Both the position numbers and the translations under genes were made by a program. Positions 1-7,459 of a DNA stretch of 14,196 bases are shown piece by piece. Position 1 is the stretch's first letter, and each line of letters starts with the position of its first letter. Under the pieces are notes generated by a model that made no database searches, was not told the DNA's origin, and saw nothing but the letters and a program-made list of their open reading frames with translations. The DNA comes from Thermoplasmata archaeon. GTDB lineage: Archaea; Thermoplasmatota; Thermoplasmata; Thermoplasmatales; Thermoplasmataceae. The stretch is taken from positions 1-14,196 of the forward strand of contig JAJZKX010000018.1 in NCBI GenBank assembly GCA_021850745.1. Direction: 5' to 3'.

Positions 1-54
1 TGTCCTGATCTCCTCGGGGCTGACAGGTTGTTGCCGCTGTTCCAGCGGGTAATG

Positions 55-61
55 ATTATAA
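55..61 (+). promoter_or_regulatory. TATA-like box for the Toprim gene
   Basis: An AT-rich ATTATAA stands in otherwise mixed sequence and is centred about 27 bases upstream of the ATG at 85. That distance is typical of a leaderless archaeal transcript that begins at the start codon. No Shine-Dalgarno sequence precedes the ATG, which agrees with leaderless translation. Confidence 0.5.
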
Positions 62-84
62 GGGATCGAACCAATTAGCTCCTC

Positions 85-540
85 ATGCCGGGCAGAGGCG
101 AAAGGGTCCGGCAGAAACTGGACCGCTACAGGGAGGTCAACATGCACTTTCCCATAATCGTGGAGGGGATAAACGACGTGAAGTCCCTGAGAAAACTTGG
201 CTTTGCCGGAAAGATCTTGCCGCTGAACAATGGCAGGAGCCTGCTGAGCTTCGCGGAGGAATATTCCAGGGAGTACAGGGAGGCAATTATTCTCACTGAT
301 TTTGACAGGAAGGGACTGGCTCTCAAGTCCGGGATTTCGTCGTACCTTGCCAGCCTTGGGGTCAGGCCGGATACGGAATTGTGGTCTTTCCTGAGGAGTT
401 ACCTGCCGGTGAGAACCATAGAAGAGCTTCCCCGGGCAGTGGCGAAAGTCCTGGAAGAGAACAGGAAGGAGGTCACTCTCCTCGCCATCGACAGGAGAAT
501 CAGGAGCCTGGGGAAATCGGGGAATAACCGGAGGGATTGA
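85..540 (+). CDS. Toprim-domain protein, UPF0292-like (RNase M5/primase-type fold)
   Basis: A 151-residue protein consisting mainly of one Toprim domain. The conserved glutamate is E27 in IIVEGINDVKSLRKLG and the metal-binding pair is D72/D74 in IILTDFDRKG. This spacing is that of small stand-alone Toprim proteins such as RNase M5 and the archaeal UPF0292 family, whose function is not established. A short basic helix (about residues 5-18) precedes the domain. The C-terminal 70 residues are helical and basic, which would suit nucleic-acid binding (inference). The ATG at 85 is preferred: an in-frame TAG at 76-78 blocks extension, and a TATA-like box lies 27 bases upstream. An internal ATG at 142 would keep the Toprim core but lose the first helix. 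It lies 122 bases before the RNase Z gene on the same strand, so a role in RNA processing is possible but unproven. Not a full primase or topoisomerase: those have extra domains. Confidence 0.8.
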   Translation: MPGRGERVRQKLDRYREVNMHFPIIVEGINDVKSLRKLGFAGKILPLNNGRSLLSFAEEYSREYREAIILTDFDRKGLALKSGISSYLASLGVRPDTELWSFLRSYLPVRTIEELPRAVAKVLEENRKEVTLLAIDRRIRSLGKSGNNRRD

Positions 541-600
541 GAAATTGTGCCTCTGATCCAGTTCAGCATTCCAGGTTCAGGATTCATGATCATGGGTAAA

Positions 601-616
601 CCGGGAAACAACCCGG
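601..616 (+). other. Short GC-rich inverted repeat between the Toprim and rnz genes
   Basis: CCGGG and CCCGG flank a six-base AACAA-type loop, giving a five-base-pair stem just before the AT-rich box of the next gene. It could be a weak terminator for the Toprim gene or a chance palindrome. No T-run follows it. Confidence 0.2.
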
Positions 617-620
617 CTCA

Positions 621-630
621 AAATATTAAT
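621..630 (+). promoter_or_regulatory. TATA-like box for rnz
   Basis: The AT-rich AAATATTAAT lies about 37 bases upstream of the ATG at 663 and would put the transcript start near 650, with a leader of about 12 bases. A second AT-rich patch at 637-644 is an alternative that would give a leaderless transcript. Confidence 0.4.
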
Positions 631-662
631 CAACTCAAGTTAATGCTGGTCTGAGTCCTGAC

Positions 663-1580
663 ATGGCATCTCTGTTCAAATTGACATTTCTGGGAAGCGG
701 CGGTTCCTGGCCCACGCCTGGAAGGGGAATGCCTGCGGTTGCCCTGCAGATCGACAATATCATTAACCTCCTTGACTGCGGGGAAGGTACCCAGAAGCAG
801 CTCATGAAGAGCAACCTTTCATTCATGAAGATCAGCAACATATTCATAACCCACTTTCACGGGGACCATTTCCTCGGCCTGCTGGGCCTGATCCAGAGCA
901 TGTCTTTCAACGGGAGAGAGCAGGAATTGCACATATTCGGCCCGATCAGGGCAAGGGAAGTGCTTACCAATGCCTTGAGTGTCGGGTACTATACACTATC
1001 ATTCCCGATATATGTTCATGAGGTAAAACCGGGCGACTCCATTGATCTCGGTCTCTTCAGGGTATCGACCCTCAAGACGGACCATCCTGTCCCGGCCTTA
1101 TCCTATTCGATTGAGGAACCGGATGCTGTCAGGATAGACAGGAAGAAAGTGGATGAGATCGGGGTACCGGACAGGCTCATTGAGACAATAAGATCGGTGG
1201 GATACGCCACCCAGGACGGAACGACATACACGCTTGACCAGATCTCCGGTGGGCTGAAGAGGGGAAGGAAGATCGTCTATTCCGGAGATACCAGGCCAAT
1301 GAAAGAAATGGTCGACTTCTGCAGGGGCTCAGACGTCCTGATCCACGAAACATCCACCGATTCTTCATACGAGCCGAAGGTTAACGAATTTGGACACACT
1401 TCCTCCAGGCAGGCGGCAGAGATCGCACGTGACGCAGCTGTCAAAAGATTCTATCTCTATCACTACAGCCCAAGGATAACTGATGTAAGGGTGCTCGAGA
1501 AGGAGGCAAGAACCATATTCCCTGAGTCTTATGCAAGCAGGGAGCTTCTTGAGTATGAAGTGCCTTCCTCCAAACAGTGA
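663..1580 (+). CDS. rnz: Ribonuclease Z (tRNA 3' endonuclease)
   Basis: A 305-residue metallo-beta-lactamase-fold nuclease that cuts the 3' trailer from precursor tRNAs in the cytoplasm. The N-terminal strand carries the GSGGSWPTP motif (11-19) followed by DCGEGTQKQ (38-46), both typical of RNase Z. The zinc ligands are visible: HFHGDH at 64-69, H141 in TDHPVPA, D209 in YSGDTRP and H267 in LYHYSPR. HET (228-230) and GHTS (244-247) also match the family. Length fits the short RNase Z form, and the flexible exosite arm lies between about residues 150 and 200. The ATG is well placed before the first beta-strand. It appears to be transcribed separately from carA, since a TATA-like box follows about 40 bases after its stop. 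Confidence 0.95.
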   Translation: MASLFKLTFLGSGGSWPTPGRGMPAVALQIDNIINLLDCGEGTQKQLMKSNLSFMKISNIFITHFHGDHFLGLLGLIQSMSFNGREQELHIFGPIRAREVLTNALSVGYYTLSFPIYVHEVKPGDSIDLGLFRVSTLKTDHPVPALSYSIEEPDAVRIDRKKVDEIGVPDRLIETIRSVGYATQDGTTYTLDQISGGLKRGRKIVYSGDTRPMKEMVDFCRGSDVLIHETSTDSSYEPKVNEFGHTSSRQAAEIARDAAVKRFYLYHYSPRITDVRVLEKEARTIFPESYASRELLEYEVPSSKQ

Positions 1581-1618
1581 AGGGATCCCGATCTCCTGTT
1601 ATCCTGACCGAGATGCTT

Positions 1619-1628
1619 CAATATATAT
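1619..1628 (+). promoter_or_regulatory. TATA box for the carA-carB operon
   Basis: The clear alternating CAATATATAT is centred near 1624 and predicts a transcript start at about 1649-1652. That is 28 bases before an in-frame GTG at 1652 that is cut short by TAA, and about 40 bases before the CTG at 1664 where the CarA reading frame opens. See the carA entry for what this means for its start. Confidence 0.6.
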
Positions 1629-1649
1629 CCCATTGACTGTTCAGGTTTA

Positions 1650-1654
1650 AGGTG
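1650..1654 (+). promoter_or_regulatory. Shine-Dalgarno-like site before the carA CTG
   Basis: AGGTG is complementary to the usual archaeal 16S rRNA 3' end and ends nine bases before CTG 1664. It is the main sequence support for initiation at that unusual codon. It would lie at the very 5' end of the transcript predicted from the TATA box. Confidence 0.4.
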
Positions 1655-1663
1655 GATGATTAA

Positions 1664-2707
1664 CTGAAGAGATTCCTCATCCTTGAAGACGGGACTATTT
1701 TTCAGGGTGAGGCTATCGGCTCTTCCTGCGACTCATTCGGCGAAGTGGTTTTCAACACTTCAATGACAGGCTACACCGAGATCATGACGGACCCTTCCTA
1801 TCGCGGGCAGATAATGGTCTTCGCCGCCCCGACCGTAGGCAACTACGGTTGGAAAAGGGACCATATGGAATCTGATGCCGTGCAGGTTTCCGGAGTGGTA
1901 ACAAGGTCTGCATATTCCGCCGCCGGTTATCTTGATTCAGCGCTGAAAGAGAGCGGTATACCAGGGATAGACAGGGTGGACACAAGGTCGCTTGTGCTGA
2001 AGATAAGGGAAAAGGGCACCGTAAGGGGGGTGATAAGCAGCAGGATGGAGATTCCCTGGGATTTCCCGGACCCTATGAAACTTGATCTTGTTTCCGAAGT
2101 AGTTTCAAACGAAGTTTCCAGGATTTCCTCCGGCAGGAAGATCACTGCCCTTGTGGTAGATGCCGGTGCCAAGAAATCCCTGCTCAAACGTATGTCGGAG
2201 ATTGCAGATCTCATTGTTGTACCACACGGGATTGATCCGGCAGGTTACCTTGGAGAGGCAGATTTCATTCTTGTGTCAAACGGCCCCGGGGACCCCTCCC
2301 ACACTTCTCTGGAACCGACTGTGAAATTCATCGGAAAACAGATTGGGAAGAAACCTGTCACAGGCGTCTGCCTGGGACAGCAGGTAATTGCCCTTGCCTC
2401 CGGGTGCACCACGTACAAGATGAGATACGGGCATCGCGGTTCCAACCATGCGGTGACGGACGGAATGAACACCTGGATAACTTCCCACAACCATGGCTAC
2501 GCCGTTTCAGAATCCTCAATGGAAGGTTCATGCCTGAATGTCCTGCAGCGTGACATTAATGACGGCACGGTCGAAATGGTAGGCAACGGCGAGGCCGGGG
2601 TGCTTGCTGCTCAGTATCATCCCGAGGGTGCGCCAGGTTCGCACGATCTCTCGTGGTTCTTTGAGAGGGTCAAGAAGATTGTGGAGGATTCAGTTGCCCG
2701 CGGATAG
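1664..2707 (+). CDS. carA: Carbamoyl-phosphate synthetase small subunit (glutaminase)
   Basis: This subunit hydrolyses glutamine and passes ammonia to CarB to make carbamoyl phosphate for pyrimidines and arginine. From CTG 1664 it is 347 residues, normal for CarA. The N-terminal CPSase domain starts RFLILEDGTIFQGEAIG and includes FNTSMTGYTEIMTDPSY. The C-terminal class I glutaminase has the nucleophile C236 in GVCLGQQ and the H319/E321 pair in QYHPEG. The start is odd: the reading frame opens just after TAA 1661-1663, and the only ATG, GTG or TTG in frame is GTG 1745, which would delete about 27 conserved residues. Either CTG 1664 is used, helped by AGGTG nine bases upstream, or a base error or mutation hides a start: GTG 1652 is in frame but followed two codons later by TAA, and ATG 1656 is out of frame. 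The 3' end overlaps carB by 14 bases. Confidence 0.94.
   Translation: MKRFLILEDGTIFQGEAIGSSCDSFGEVVFNTSMTGYTEIMTDPSYRGQIMVFAAPTVGNYGWKRDHMESDAVQVSGVVTRSAYSAAGYLDSALKESGIPGIDRVDTRSLVLKIREKGTVRGVISSRMEIPWDFPDPMKLDLVSEVVSNEVSRISSGRKITALVVDAGAKKSLLKRMSEIADLIVVPHGIDPAGYLGEADFILVSNGPGDPSHTSLEPTVKFIGKQIGKKPVTGVCLGQQVIALASGCTTYKMRYGHRGSNHAVTDGMNTWITSHNHGYAVSESSMEGSCLNVLQRDINDGTVEMVGNGEAGVLAAQYHPEGAPGSHDLSWFFERVKKIVEDSVARG
2683..2687 (+). promoter_or_regulatory. Shine-Dalgarno site for carB inside carA
   Basis: GGAGG within the last codons of carA lies six bases before TTG 2694. It decides the carB start and indicates coupled translation of the two subunits. Confidence 0.7.
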
Positions 2708-5700
2708 GACAATAAGAAAGGTCCTGGTCATAGGGGCTGGACCAATAGTCATTGGACAGGCAGCCGAGTTTGACTATTCCGGATCCCAGGCCTGCTTCGC
2801 CCTGAGGGAGGAGGGAATTTCAACAGTGCTTCTCAACCCGAACCCCGCATCAATACAGACTGATTCTGAAGTGGCAGACAGGGTGTATCTTGAACCAGTC
2901 ACTCCTGACTCCATCGAGAAGATCATACGGAGCGAATCCGTTGATTCAATCCTCGCTTCGGTTGGAGGGCAGACCGCACTCAACTCCATACTCCTGATCA
3001 GGAGGCTTGGGATGCTGGACTCTCTTGGGACAAGAATCCTGGGCACCCCCGTTGAGTCCATTGAGCTTGCAGAGGACAGGAAGCTCTTCCACGACCTCAT
3101 GGGAAAGATCGGTGAACCTGTCGCCAGATCCGTGATGCTTTCCCGGGAAGACTACGGCATGATAGCCGACGACATAGACTATTACCCCGTCATCGTGAGG
3201 AGTTCATTCAGCCTTGGCGGGTCAGGTGGCAACATTGTAAGAGATTCCAGCGCGCTGAAGGCTGTGTGCAGGGATTACTTCCGTTCCAACCCTGAACAGT
3301 CAATGGAGGTGGAGGAGTCCCTTGCGGGAATGATAGAACTTGAATACGAAGTTATCAGGGATTCCCAGGACAACTGTATCACCGTGTGCAACATGGAGAA
3401 CATAGACCCCATGGGAGTGCATACAGGGGAGAGCATGGTTGTTACTCCTGCCCAGACACTGAGTGACTGCGAGCACAACATGCTCAGGGATTCCGCCCTC
3501 AGGGTCATCAGAGCACTTGGCATAGTTGGGGCGTGTAACATCCAGTTTGCCCTGAACAGGGGAGACGGATCCTACCACGTTGTAGAGGTGAACCCAAGGA
3601 CGTCAAGATCTTCTGCCCTCGCATCAAAGGCCAGCGGCTTTCCCATCGCCAGGGTATCCACCAAGATTGCTATGGGATACTCACTTGCCGAGATCAGGAA
3701 CCCTGTCACGAGAGATACATACGCAGCCTTTGAACCGGCAATGGATTACGTTACGGTCAAGATCCCCCGCTGGCCGTTTGACAAATTCCAGGTTGACAGA
3801 ACCATAGGCGTCTCGATGAAGTCTATCGGGGAGGTTATGGGAATTGGCCGAACGTTCGAGGAGGCATTCATGAAGGCAGTTTCGTCACTTGAAAACTTCC
3901 TTTCACACAGCCTGAGGCTGAACGTCCCGGATTCCAGGCTGGAATCCTACCTGTCAAGACCATCCGATCTCCAGATCGCAGCCGTGTTTGAGGCAATTTT
4001 CAGGGGAATGAAACCTGAGCGAATTGCGGAACTGTCCGGGTACGAGACATACTTCATCCTGAAATTTTCCGGAATCGCGGCCAAACTGTCCGGTATAGAG
4101 ATAGGTCAGGTACCGGAAAACCTGGAAGAATTGAAGGAGCTTGGCGTGAGCGATCTTTCAATAGGTTCCCTCACAAGGCTTGGGGAGAAGGGCATCGTGA
4201 GAGCAAGGCTGGACAGGGGTCTCCTGCCTTCTTTCAGGATAATCGACACGTGTGCAGGGGAATTCCGTTCTCAGACCCCGTACTTCTACTCGACGTACGG
4301 CGAACAGGACGATGTTATCGCAACCAGCGGAAAGAAGAAAGTCCTCATACTCGGGGCAGGCCCAAACAGGATTGGCCAGGGCGTGGAATTTGACTACTGC
4401 TCGGTAAAGGCAGTCAGGGCCCTGAGAAAGCTGGGATACTCCGCAATAATGATCAACAGCAACCCCGAGACCGTGTCGACAGATTTTGACGTTTCAGACA
4501 GGCTCTTCTTCGAGCCTGTCACTCTGGAGCATGTGAGCAATGTCATCGTGAAGGAGAAGGTTGATGGCGTGATGATCCAGTTCTCCGGGCAGACCGGGCA
4601 GAATCTTGCACAGGGATTGTCCGAGATTTTCGGCGGAGATATTGTCCTGGGAACCAGCCCCGACATGATAGAGATGATCGAGAACAGGGCGGAATTCTCT
4701 GGCAGACTTGCAGAACTTGGCCTCCGGCAGCCAGAGTTCACCTCGCTCTACAACCTGGAGGATGCCCTGGAAAAGACTGCGCTCATTGGACTGCCTGCCA
4801 TAGTGAGAAGCAGTTTCGTGATTGGCGGGAGATCCATGGACATAATCTACGACGTTGAGGAACTTGTTCAGAGGGTTCGCGACATCTTCACCGAGAATCC
4901 CGCAAACCCTGCGATTGTCAGCAGATACCTGGAAGATGCCATGGAACTCGATGTTGACTTTGTTTCAGATGGGGAAAGAGCGTACATCTGCGGCATAATG
5001 GAACATATTGAGGAGGCTGGCACGCATTCCGGTGATGCGACGATGATGTTCCCCCCTTCTATTCCCGACGTGTTGACAGAAGAGATCATACGCATCACAA
5101 CCGTGATATCGTCCGAGTTCCGCATCACGGGGATTGCCAACCTGCAGATCGCGGTCAAGGACGGCGCTGTATATATCATAGAATTGAACGCAAGGGCCAG
5201 CAGGACCGTTCCGGTGATAGCGAAGGCTACCGGAATTGACTGGGTGGAAGTGGCCGTGAAGTTCGCAACGGGAAATACAGTGGCTGTGAGGGGGAATGCC
5301 ATTCCCAGGGGAGTCTTCGTCAAAGTTCCAGTCTTTCCGTTTGAGAGGTTCCCGGATCTCGACATACTTCTTGGGCCGGAAATGAGGTCCACGGGAGAGG
5401 GAGTGGGCATAGGGTTGACAAGGGAGGAGGCGACCCTGAAGGCCTTCATGCTGAACAGGAGGAAATATGGCCGTCCCAGCAGGGTACTGGTAACGGTGGA
5501 TGATCGCCGCAAGGAGGCTGCACTTGAACTGGTAAGCTACCTTGTGCAGTCCGGAGTCTCCATACTGTCCACGCCGGGAACGCATGAATTCCTGAAGAGC
5601 AGGGGTATACCTTCTGAAATTGCCTACAAGCTGGAAGACGTCAGGAAACCGGACGTTGCCACCGTGATTGAGACTGGAGACCTGTCTGCCGTAATTAATC

Positions 5701-5888
5701 TCCTAGGTACTGGTTCCGGGACACTTAGGGACGGTTTTGAGATCAGGAGACTTGCGATATCGAAGAATATCCAGATATTTACAAACCTCAAGCTGGCATG
5801 GGCATACTTCGGGGCCATTTTCAGTGGAACTGAGCCCGTTCCCAGAGAACTTTCCGACTATCAGCCCGGGAATCCCCGAAGAACGTGA
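2694..5888 (+). CDS. carB: Carbamoyl-phosphate synthetase large subunit
   Basis: Makes carbamoyl phosphate from bicarbonate, two ATP and ammonia supplied by CarA. From TTG 2694 it is 1064 residues, the usual full length. The two homologous halves are clear: the first begins VLVIGAGPIVIGQAAEFDYSG (from residue 10, given here in part), and the second VLILGAGPNRIGQGVEFDY at about 550, each followed by an ATP-grasp domain (RSSFSLGGSGG and RSSFVIGG loops; VEVNPRTSRSS and IELNARASRT metal-site motifs). The oligomerisation region is at about 400-545. The C-terminal MGS-like regulatory domain starts near 930 (RVLVTVDD) and includes ILSTPGTHEFLKSRG, the site where UMP or ornithine binds in bacterial enzymes. 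The open frame runs further upstream to 2604, but that extension is antisense-like basic sequence inside carA. TTG 2694 with GGAGG upstream fits the family's N-terminus. No frameshift or missing motif seen. Confidence 0.97.
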   Translation: MPADRTIRKVLVIGAGPIVIGQAAEFDYSGSQACFALREEGISTVLLNPNPASIQTDSEVADRVYLEPVTPDSIEKIIRSESVDSILASVGGQTALNSILLIRRLGMLDSLGTRILGTPVESIELAEDRKLFHDLMGKIGEPVARSVMLSREDYGMIADDIDYYPVIVRSSFSLGGSGGNIVRDSSALKAVCRDYFRSNPEQSMEVEESLAGMIELEYEVIRDSQDNCITVCNMENIDPMGVHTGESMVVTPAQTLSDCEHNMLRDSALRVIRALGIVGACNIQFALNRGDGSYHVVEVNPRTSRSSALASKASGFPIARVSTKIAMGYSLAEIRNPVTRDTYAAFEPAMDYVTVKIPRWPFDKFQVDRTIGVSMKSIGEVMGIGRTFEEAFMKAVSSLENFLSHSLRLNVPDSRLESYLSRPSDLQIAAVFEAIFRGMKPERIAELSGYETYFILKFSGIAAKLSGIEIGQVPENLEELKELGVSDLSIGSLTRLGEKGIVRARLDRGLLPSFRIIDTCAGEFRSQTPYFYSTYGEQDDVIATSGKKKVLILGAGPNRIGQGVEFDYCSVKAVRALRKLGYSAIMINSNPETVSTDFDVSDRLFFEPVTLEHVSNVIVKEKVDGVMIQFSGQTGQNLAQGLSEIFGGDIVLGTSPDMIEMIENRAEFSGRLAELGLRQPEFTSLYNLEDALEKTALIGLPAIVRSSFVIGGRSMDIIYDVEELVQRVRDIFTENPANPAIVSRYLEDAMELDVDFVSDGERAYICGIMEHIEEAGTHSGDATMMFPPSIPDVLTEEIIRITTVISSEFRITGIANLQIAVKDGAVYIIELNARASRTVPVIAKATGIDWVEVAVKFATGNTVAVRGNAIPRGVFVKVPVFPFERFPDLDILLGPEMRSTGEGVGIGLTREEATLKAFMLNRRKYGRPSRVLVTVDDRRKEAALELVSYLVQSGVSILSTPGTHEFLKSRGIPSEIAYKLEDVRKPDVATVIETGDLSAVINLLGTGSGTLRDGFEIRRLAISKNIQIFTNLKLAWAYFGAIFSGTEPVPRELSDYQPGNPRRT

Positions 5889-5915
5889 AAGGGGCGAAAG
5901 CTGTTTCAGTATCCG

Positions 5916-6737
5916 GTGTATGCCGGGACATTGAATCGGGACGAGTATCAGTGCCCAGCATGCAGGGCCCTCTCCATGGACCCGGATAGATGCAGCAACT
6001 GTGGAAGCCCTATGAAGAGGAAATTCATTGAAGGGAGAACCAGGACGGATGAGCCTAGATACCGGAGGAGGGAATCAAGAGACACACTAAGAGCAAAAAG
6101 GCGTGCGGCAAGGCATACTCTCAAGGATGAGAAGATAGCCTTCTCGTTCACCAGTGATTACAGGTTCATACGCAGTAGCGTAAAGTTTGAGATTGCGGGG
6201 ACCCTTGGTTTTCTTTCCATCATGATGCTGGCTGCCTTGCTTGATTCCTACCATGGAGTGATGGACACGTATGAGATGAATTTCTCCACTCTCCTTTACT
6301 TTCTTTCCACAGTTTTCACATTTTCAGCATTGATGTTTGAAACCTACATATACGGGTTTCGTCCCAGGAAGCTTACGTACCTCGGAACAAACATGCGGAT
6401 GATGATCCTAACGCCCCGCGGAAGGAGGATCGAATCCATATGGTACGGGAATGTGGTATCTCTGGTTATTGTGAATAGTGTGAGTGATGGGGTCTGCCTC
6501 CTTCTCCCCTACCCGTTTGAAGTGGAGAGAAGTTCCTTCCCGGAAGCAAAACGTTTTGGCGTGTACATAAGGAAGTTCAGGAAAACCATTGGGATCGGTA
6601 TTGGAGAGGGCGTATGGAAACGCGTTGTCTCCTACGTGGACAGGTCGCGCGCACAGGAAGTGATTGATGCCGTTAATTCCAACTCCGCCGTCCCTGTAAA
6701 GGTGCTGGAGCTTTCTCTGGAAAATATCTCGCATTAG
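5916..6737 (+). CDS. Zinc-ribbon protein with two membrane segments and a possible PH-like tail
   Basis: I do not recognise this 273-residue protein. From GTG 5916, residues 13-29 form a zinc ribbon (CPAC then CSNC). A strongly basic, arginine-rich linker follows (about 40-70). Two hydrophobic segments lie at about 92-109 and 122-147, separated by a short loop (DSYHGVMDTYEMN). The C-terminal 125 residues (YLGTNMRMMILTPRGR, then IWYGNVVSLVIV and a final helix VDRSRAQEVIDAV) look like the alternating strands plus C-terminal helix of bacterial PH-like (bPH/DUF304) domains; this is inference from pattern only. The ribbon and tail probably face the cytoplasm. It is in the same frame as carB, with nine sense codons between the carB TGA and the GTG. 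No SD precedes the GTG; CTG 5901 after AAGGGGCG and TTG 5931 are alternative starts. Likely co-transcribed with carAB, with no evident functional link. Confidence 0.75.
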   Translation: MYAGTLNRDEYQCPACRALSMDPDRCSNCGSPMKRKFIEGRTRTDEPRYRRRESRDTLRAKRRAARHTLKDEKIAFSFTSDYRFIRSSVKFEIAGTLGFLSIMMLAALLDSYHGVMDTYEMNFSTLLYFLSTVFTFSALMFETYIYGFRPRKLTYLGTNMRMMILTPRGRRIESIWYGNVVSLVIVNSVSDGVCLLLPYPFEVERSSFPEAKRFGVYIRKFRKTIGIGIGEGVWKRVVSYVDRSRAQEVIDAVNSNSAVPVKVLELSLENISH

Positions 6738-6746
6738 GTCAGCTAT

Positions 6747-7397
6747 CTAGCCCGGAGATGTCTCATCATTCCCATGTTTCCTAATCCCCGCGGAGAGTTT
6801 TTCAGGAGCAGCCATGAGGAAGCTCCCAAACACTATTTCCCAAAGGATCACCGGGTAATACAGCATCCTCTCCACCCCTCCTGAACCTGTGAAGGCCATG
6901 TACTCCAGGCCCAGGTATCCACTGATGTAGACGCTGAAGGCAAAGAACCCCAGAGCATATGATATCTTCTTCAGGTGTCCTCCGATAAGGCCGGGACTGA
7001 TCAGGCAGGATATTGCCCCGAATATGAACGCACTCTGTGCCCCTATTCCATGCAGGGTCGGACTCACATTCCATGGAGAGAGACTAACAATTATGAATCC
7101 CAATCCTGCAAGGTAGAACACGATGGAATGGAGGAGTCTGCCCACTCTCCTGAAGAGCAGGTATGAACTTGTCACCCAGAGAATTCCGAAAACAAGCAGC
7201 CCTGCATTCCAGAATAGTGCAGTGGAAGCTCCTGCACCTCCAAGGTAACTGATTGCATCCGTCCTGATGCTATAGCCGGGAATTGCAGCTTCTGAAATCG
7301 TGATTATCATGAAGATCATTACCCCTCCAAGCGCGAAGCCGGAACCGGGATTGATCTTCTCTTTCTCAGCCATGTTCGAAACGGAGTTCTCTGTCAT
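6747..7397 (-). CDS. DUF998-family membrane protein
   Basis: A 216-residue integral membrane protein with about six hydrophobic helices: roughly 20-38, 60-82, 89-107, 117-139, 143-163 and 177-197. The signature YSIRTDAISYLGG at 42-54, between helices 1 and 2, followed by LFWNAGLLVFG, matches the DUF998 pattern (Tyr-Ser, then Ser-x-Leu-Gly, then Asn-x-Gly-Leu). The family's biochemical role is unknown. The ATG has a TATA-like box 28 bases upstream, so it is probably made from its own leaderless transcript rather than only by read-through from the dUTPase gene, 62 bases away. It converges on the zinc-ribbon gene with nine bases between the two stop codons. The C-terminal tail is short, charged and probably cytoplasmic. 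Confidence 0.82.
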   Translation of the reverse strand: MTENSVSNMAEKEKINPGSGFALGGVMIFMIITISEAAIPGYSIRTDAISYLGGAGASTALFWNAGLLVFGILWVTSSYLLFRRVGRLLHSIVFYLAGLGFIIVSLSPWNVSPTLHGIGAQSAFIFGAISCLISPGLIGGHLKKISYALGFFAFSVYISGYLGLEYMAFTGSGGVERMLYYPVILWEIVFGSFLMAAPEKLSAGIRKHGNDETSPG

Positions 7398-7420
7398 CCC
7401 AGATGTGCCATGTATAGATT

Positions 7421-7430
7421 GGATAAAGCA
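7421..7430 (-). promoter_or_regulatory. TATA-like box for the DUF998 gene
   Basis: On the minus strand TGCTTTATCC is centred about 28 bases before the ATG at 7397, as expected for a leaderless archaeal promoter. It lies in the gap after the dUTPase stop codon. Confidence 0.5.
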
Positions 7431-7459
7431 CGTGGCTATCCGTCGAAGAAATGGGCGAA

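Noticed and set aside
62..72. GGTTCGATCCC on the minus strand, like a tRNA T-arm
   Set aside because: The flanking bases do not form a T-stem, and no acceptor, D or anticodon arm is found around it.
1..78. Open plus-strand frame at the left edge (ends RVMIIRDRTN then TAG), possible end of an upstream gene
   Set aside because: Only 25 codons are visible and no motif is recognisable, and it would overlap the promoter-like box. Not strong enough to annotate.
1..147. Open minus-strand frame running off the left edge (includes RHEELIGSIPYNHYPLEQ)
   Set aside because: It reads like protein over about 45 codons but its only start (GTG near 147) lies inside the Toprim core, it uses CTA and TCG codons that are uncommon in its neighbours, and it crosses the TATA-like box. 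Sequence to the left would decide.
2604..2693. Longer carB N-terminus from ATG-like codon 2604
   Set aside because: The extra 30 residues are basic, low-similarity translation of carA in another frame; TTG 2694 with GGAGG matches the family start.
4868..5585. Two long minus-strand open frames (over 200 codons) opposite carB
   Set aside because: They are mirror images of the strongly conserved CarB coding sequence with no recognisable motifs; codon bias of carB explains their length.
5880..5920. Stop-codon readthrough fusing carB with the zinc-ribbon protein
   Set aside because: The two are in the same frame, but CarB is complete at its TGA, nothing suggests recoding, and an in-frame arrangement occurs by chance one time in three.
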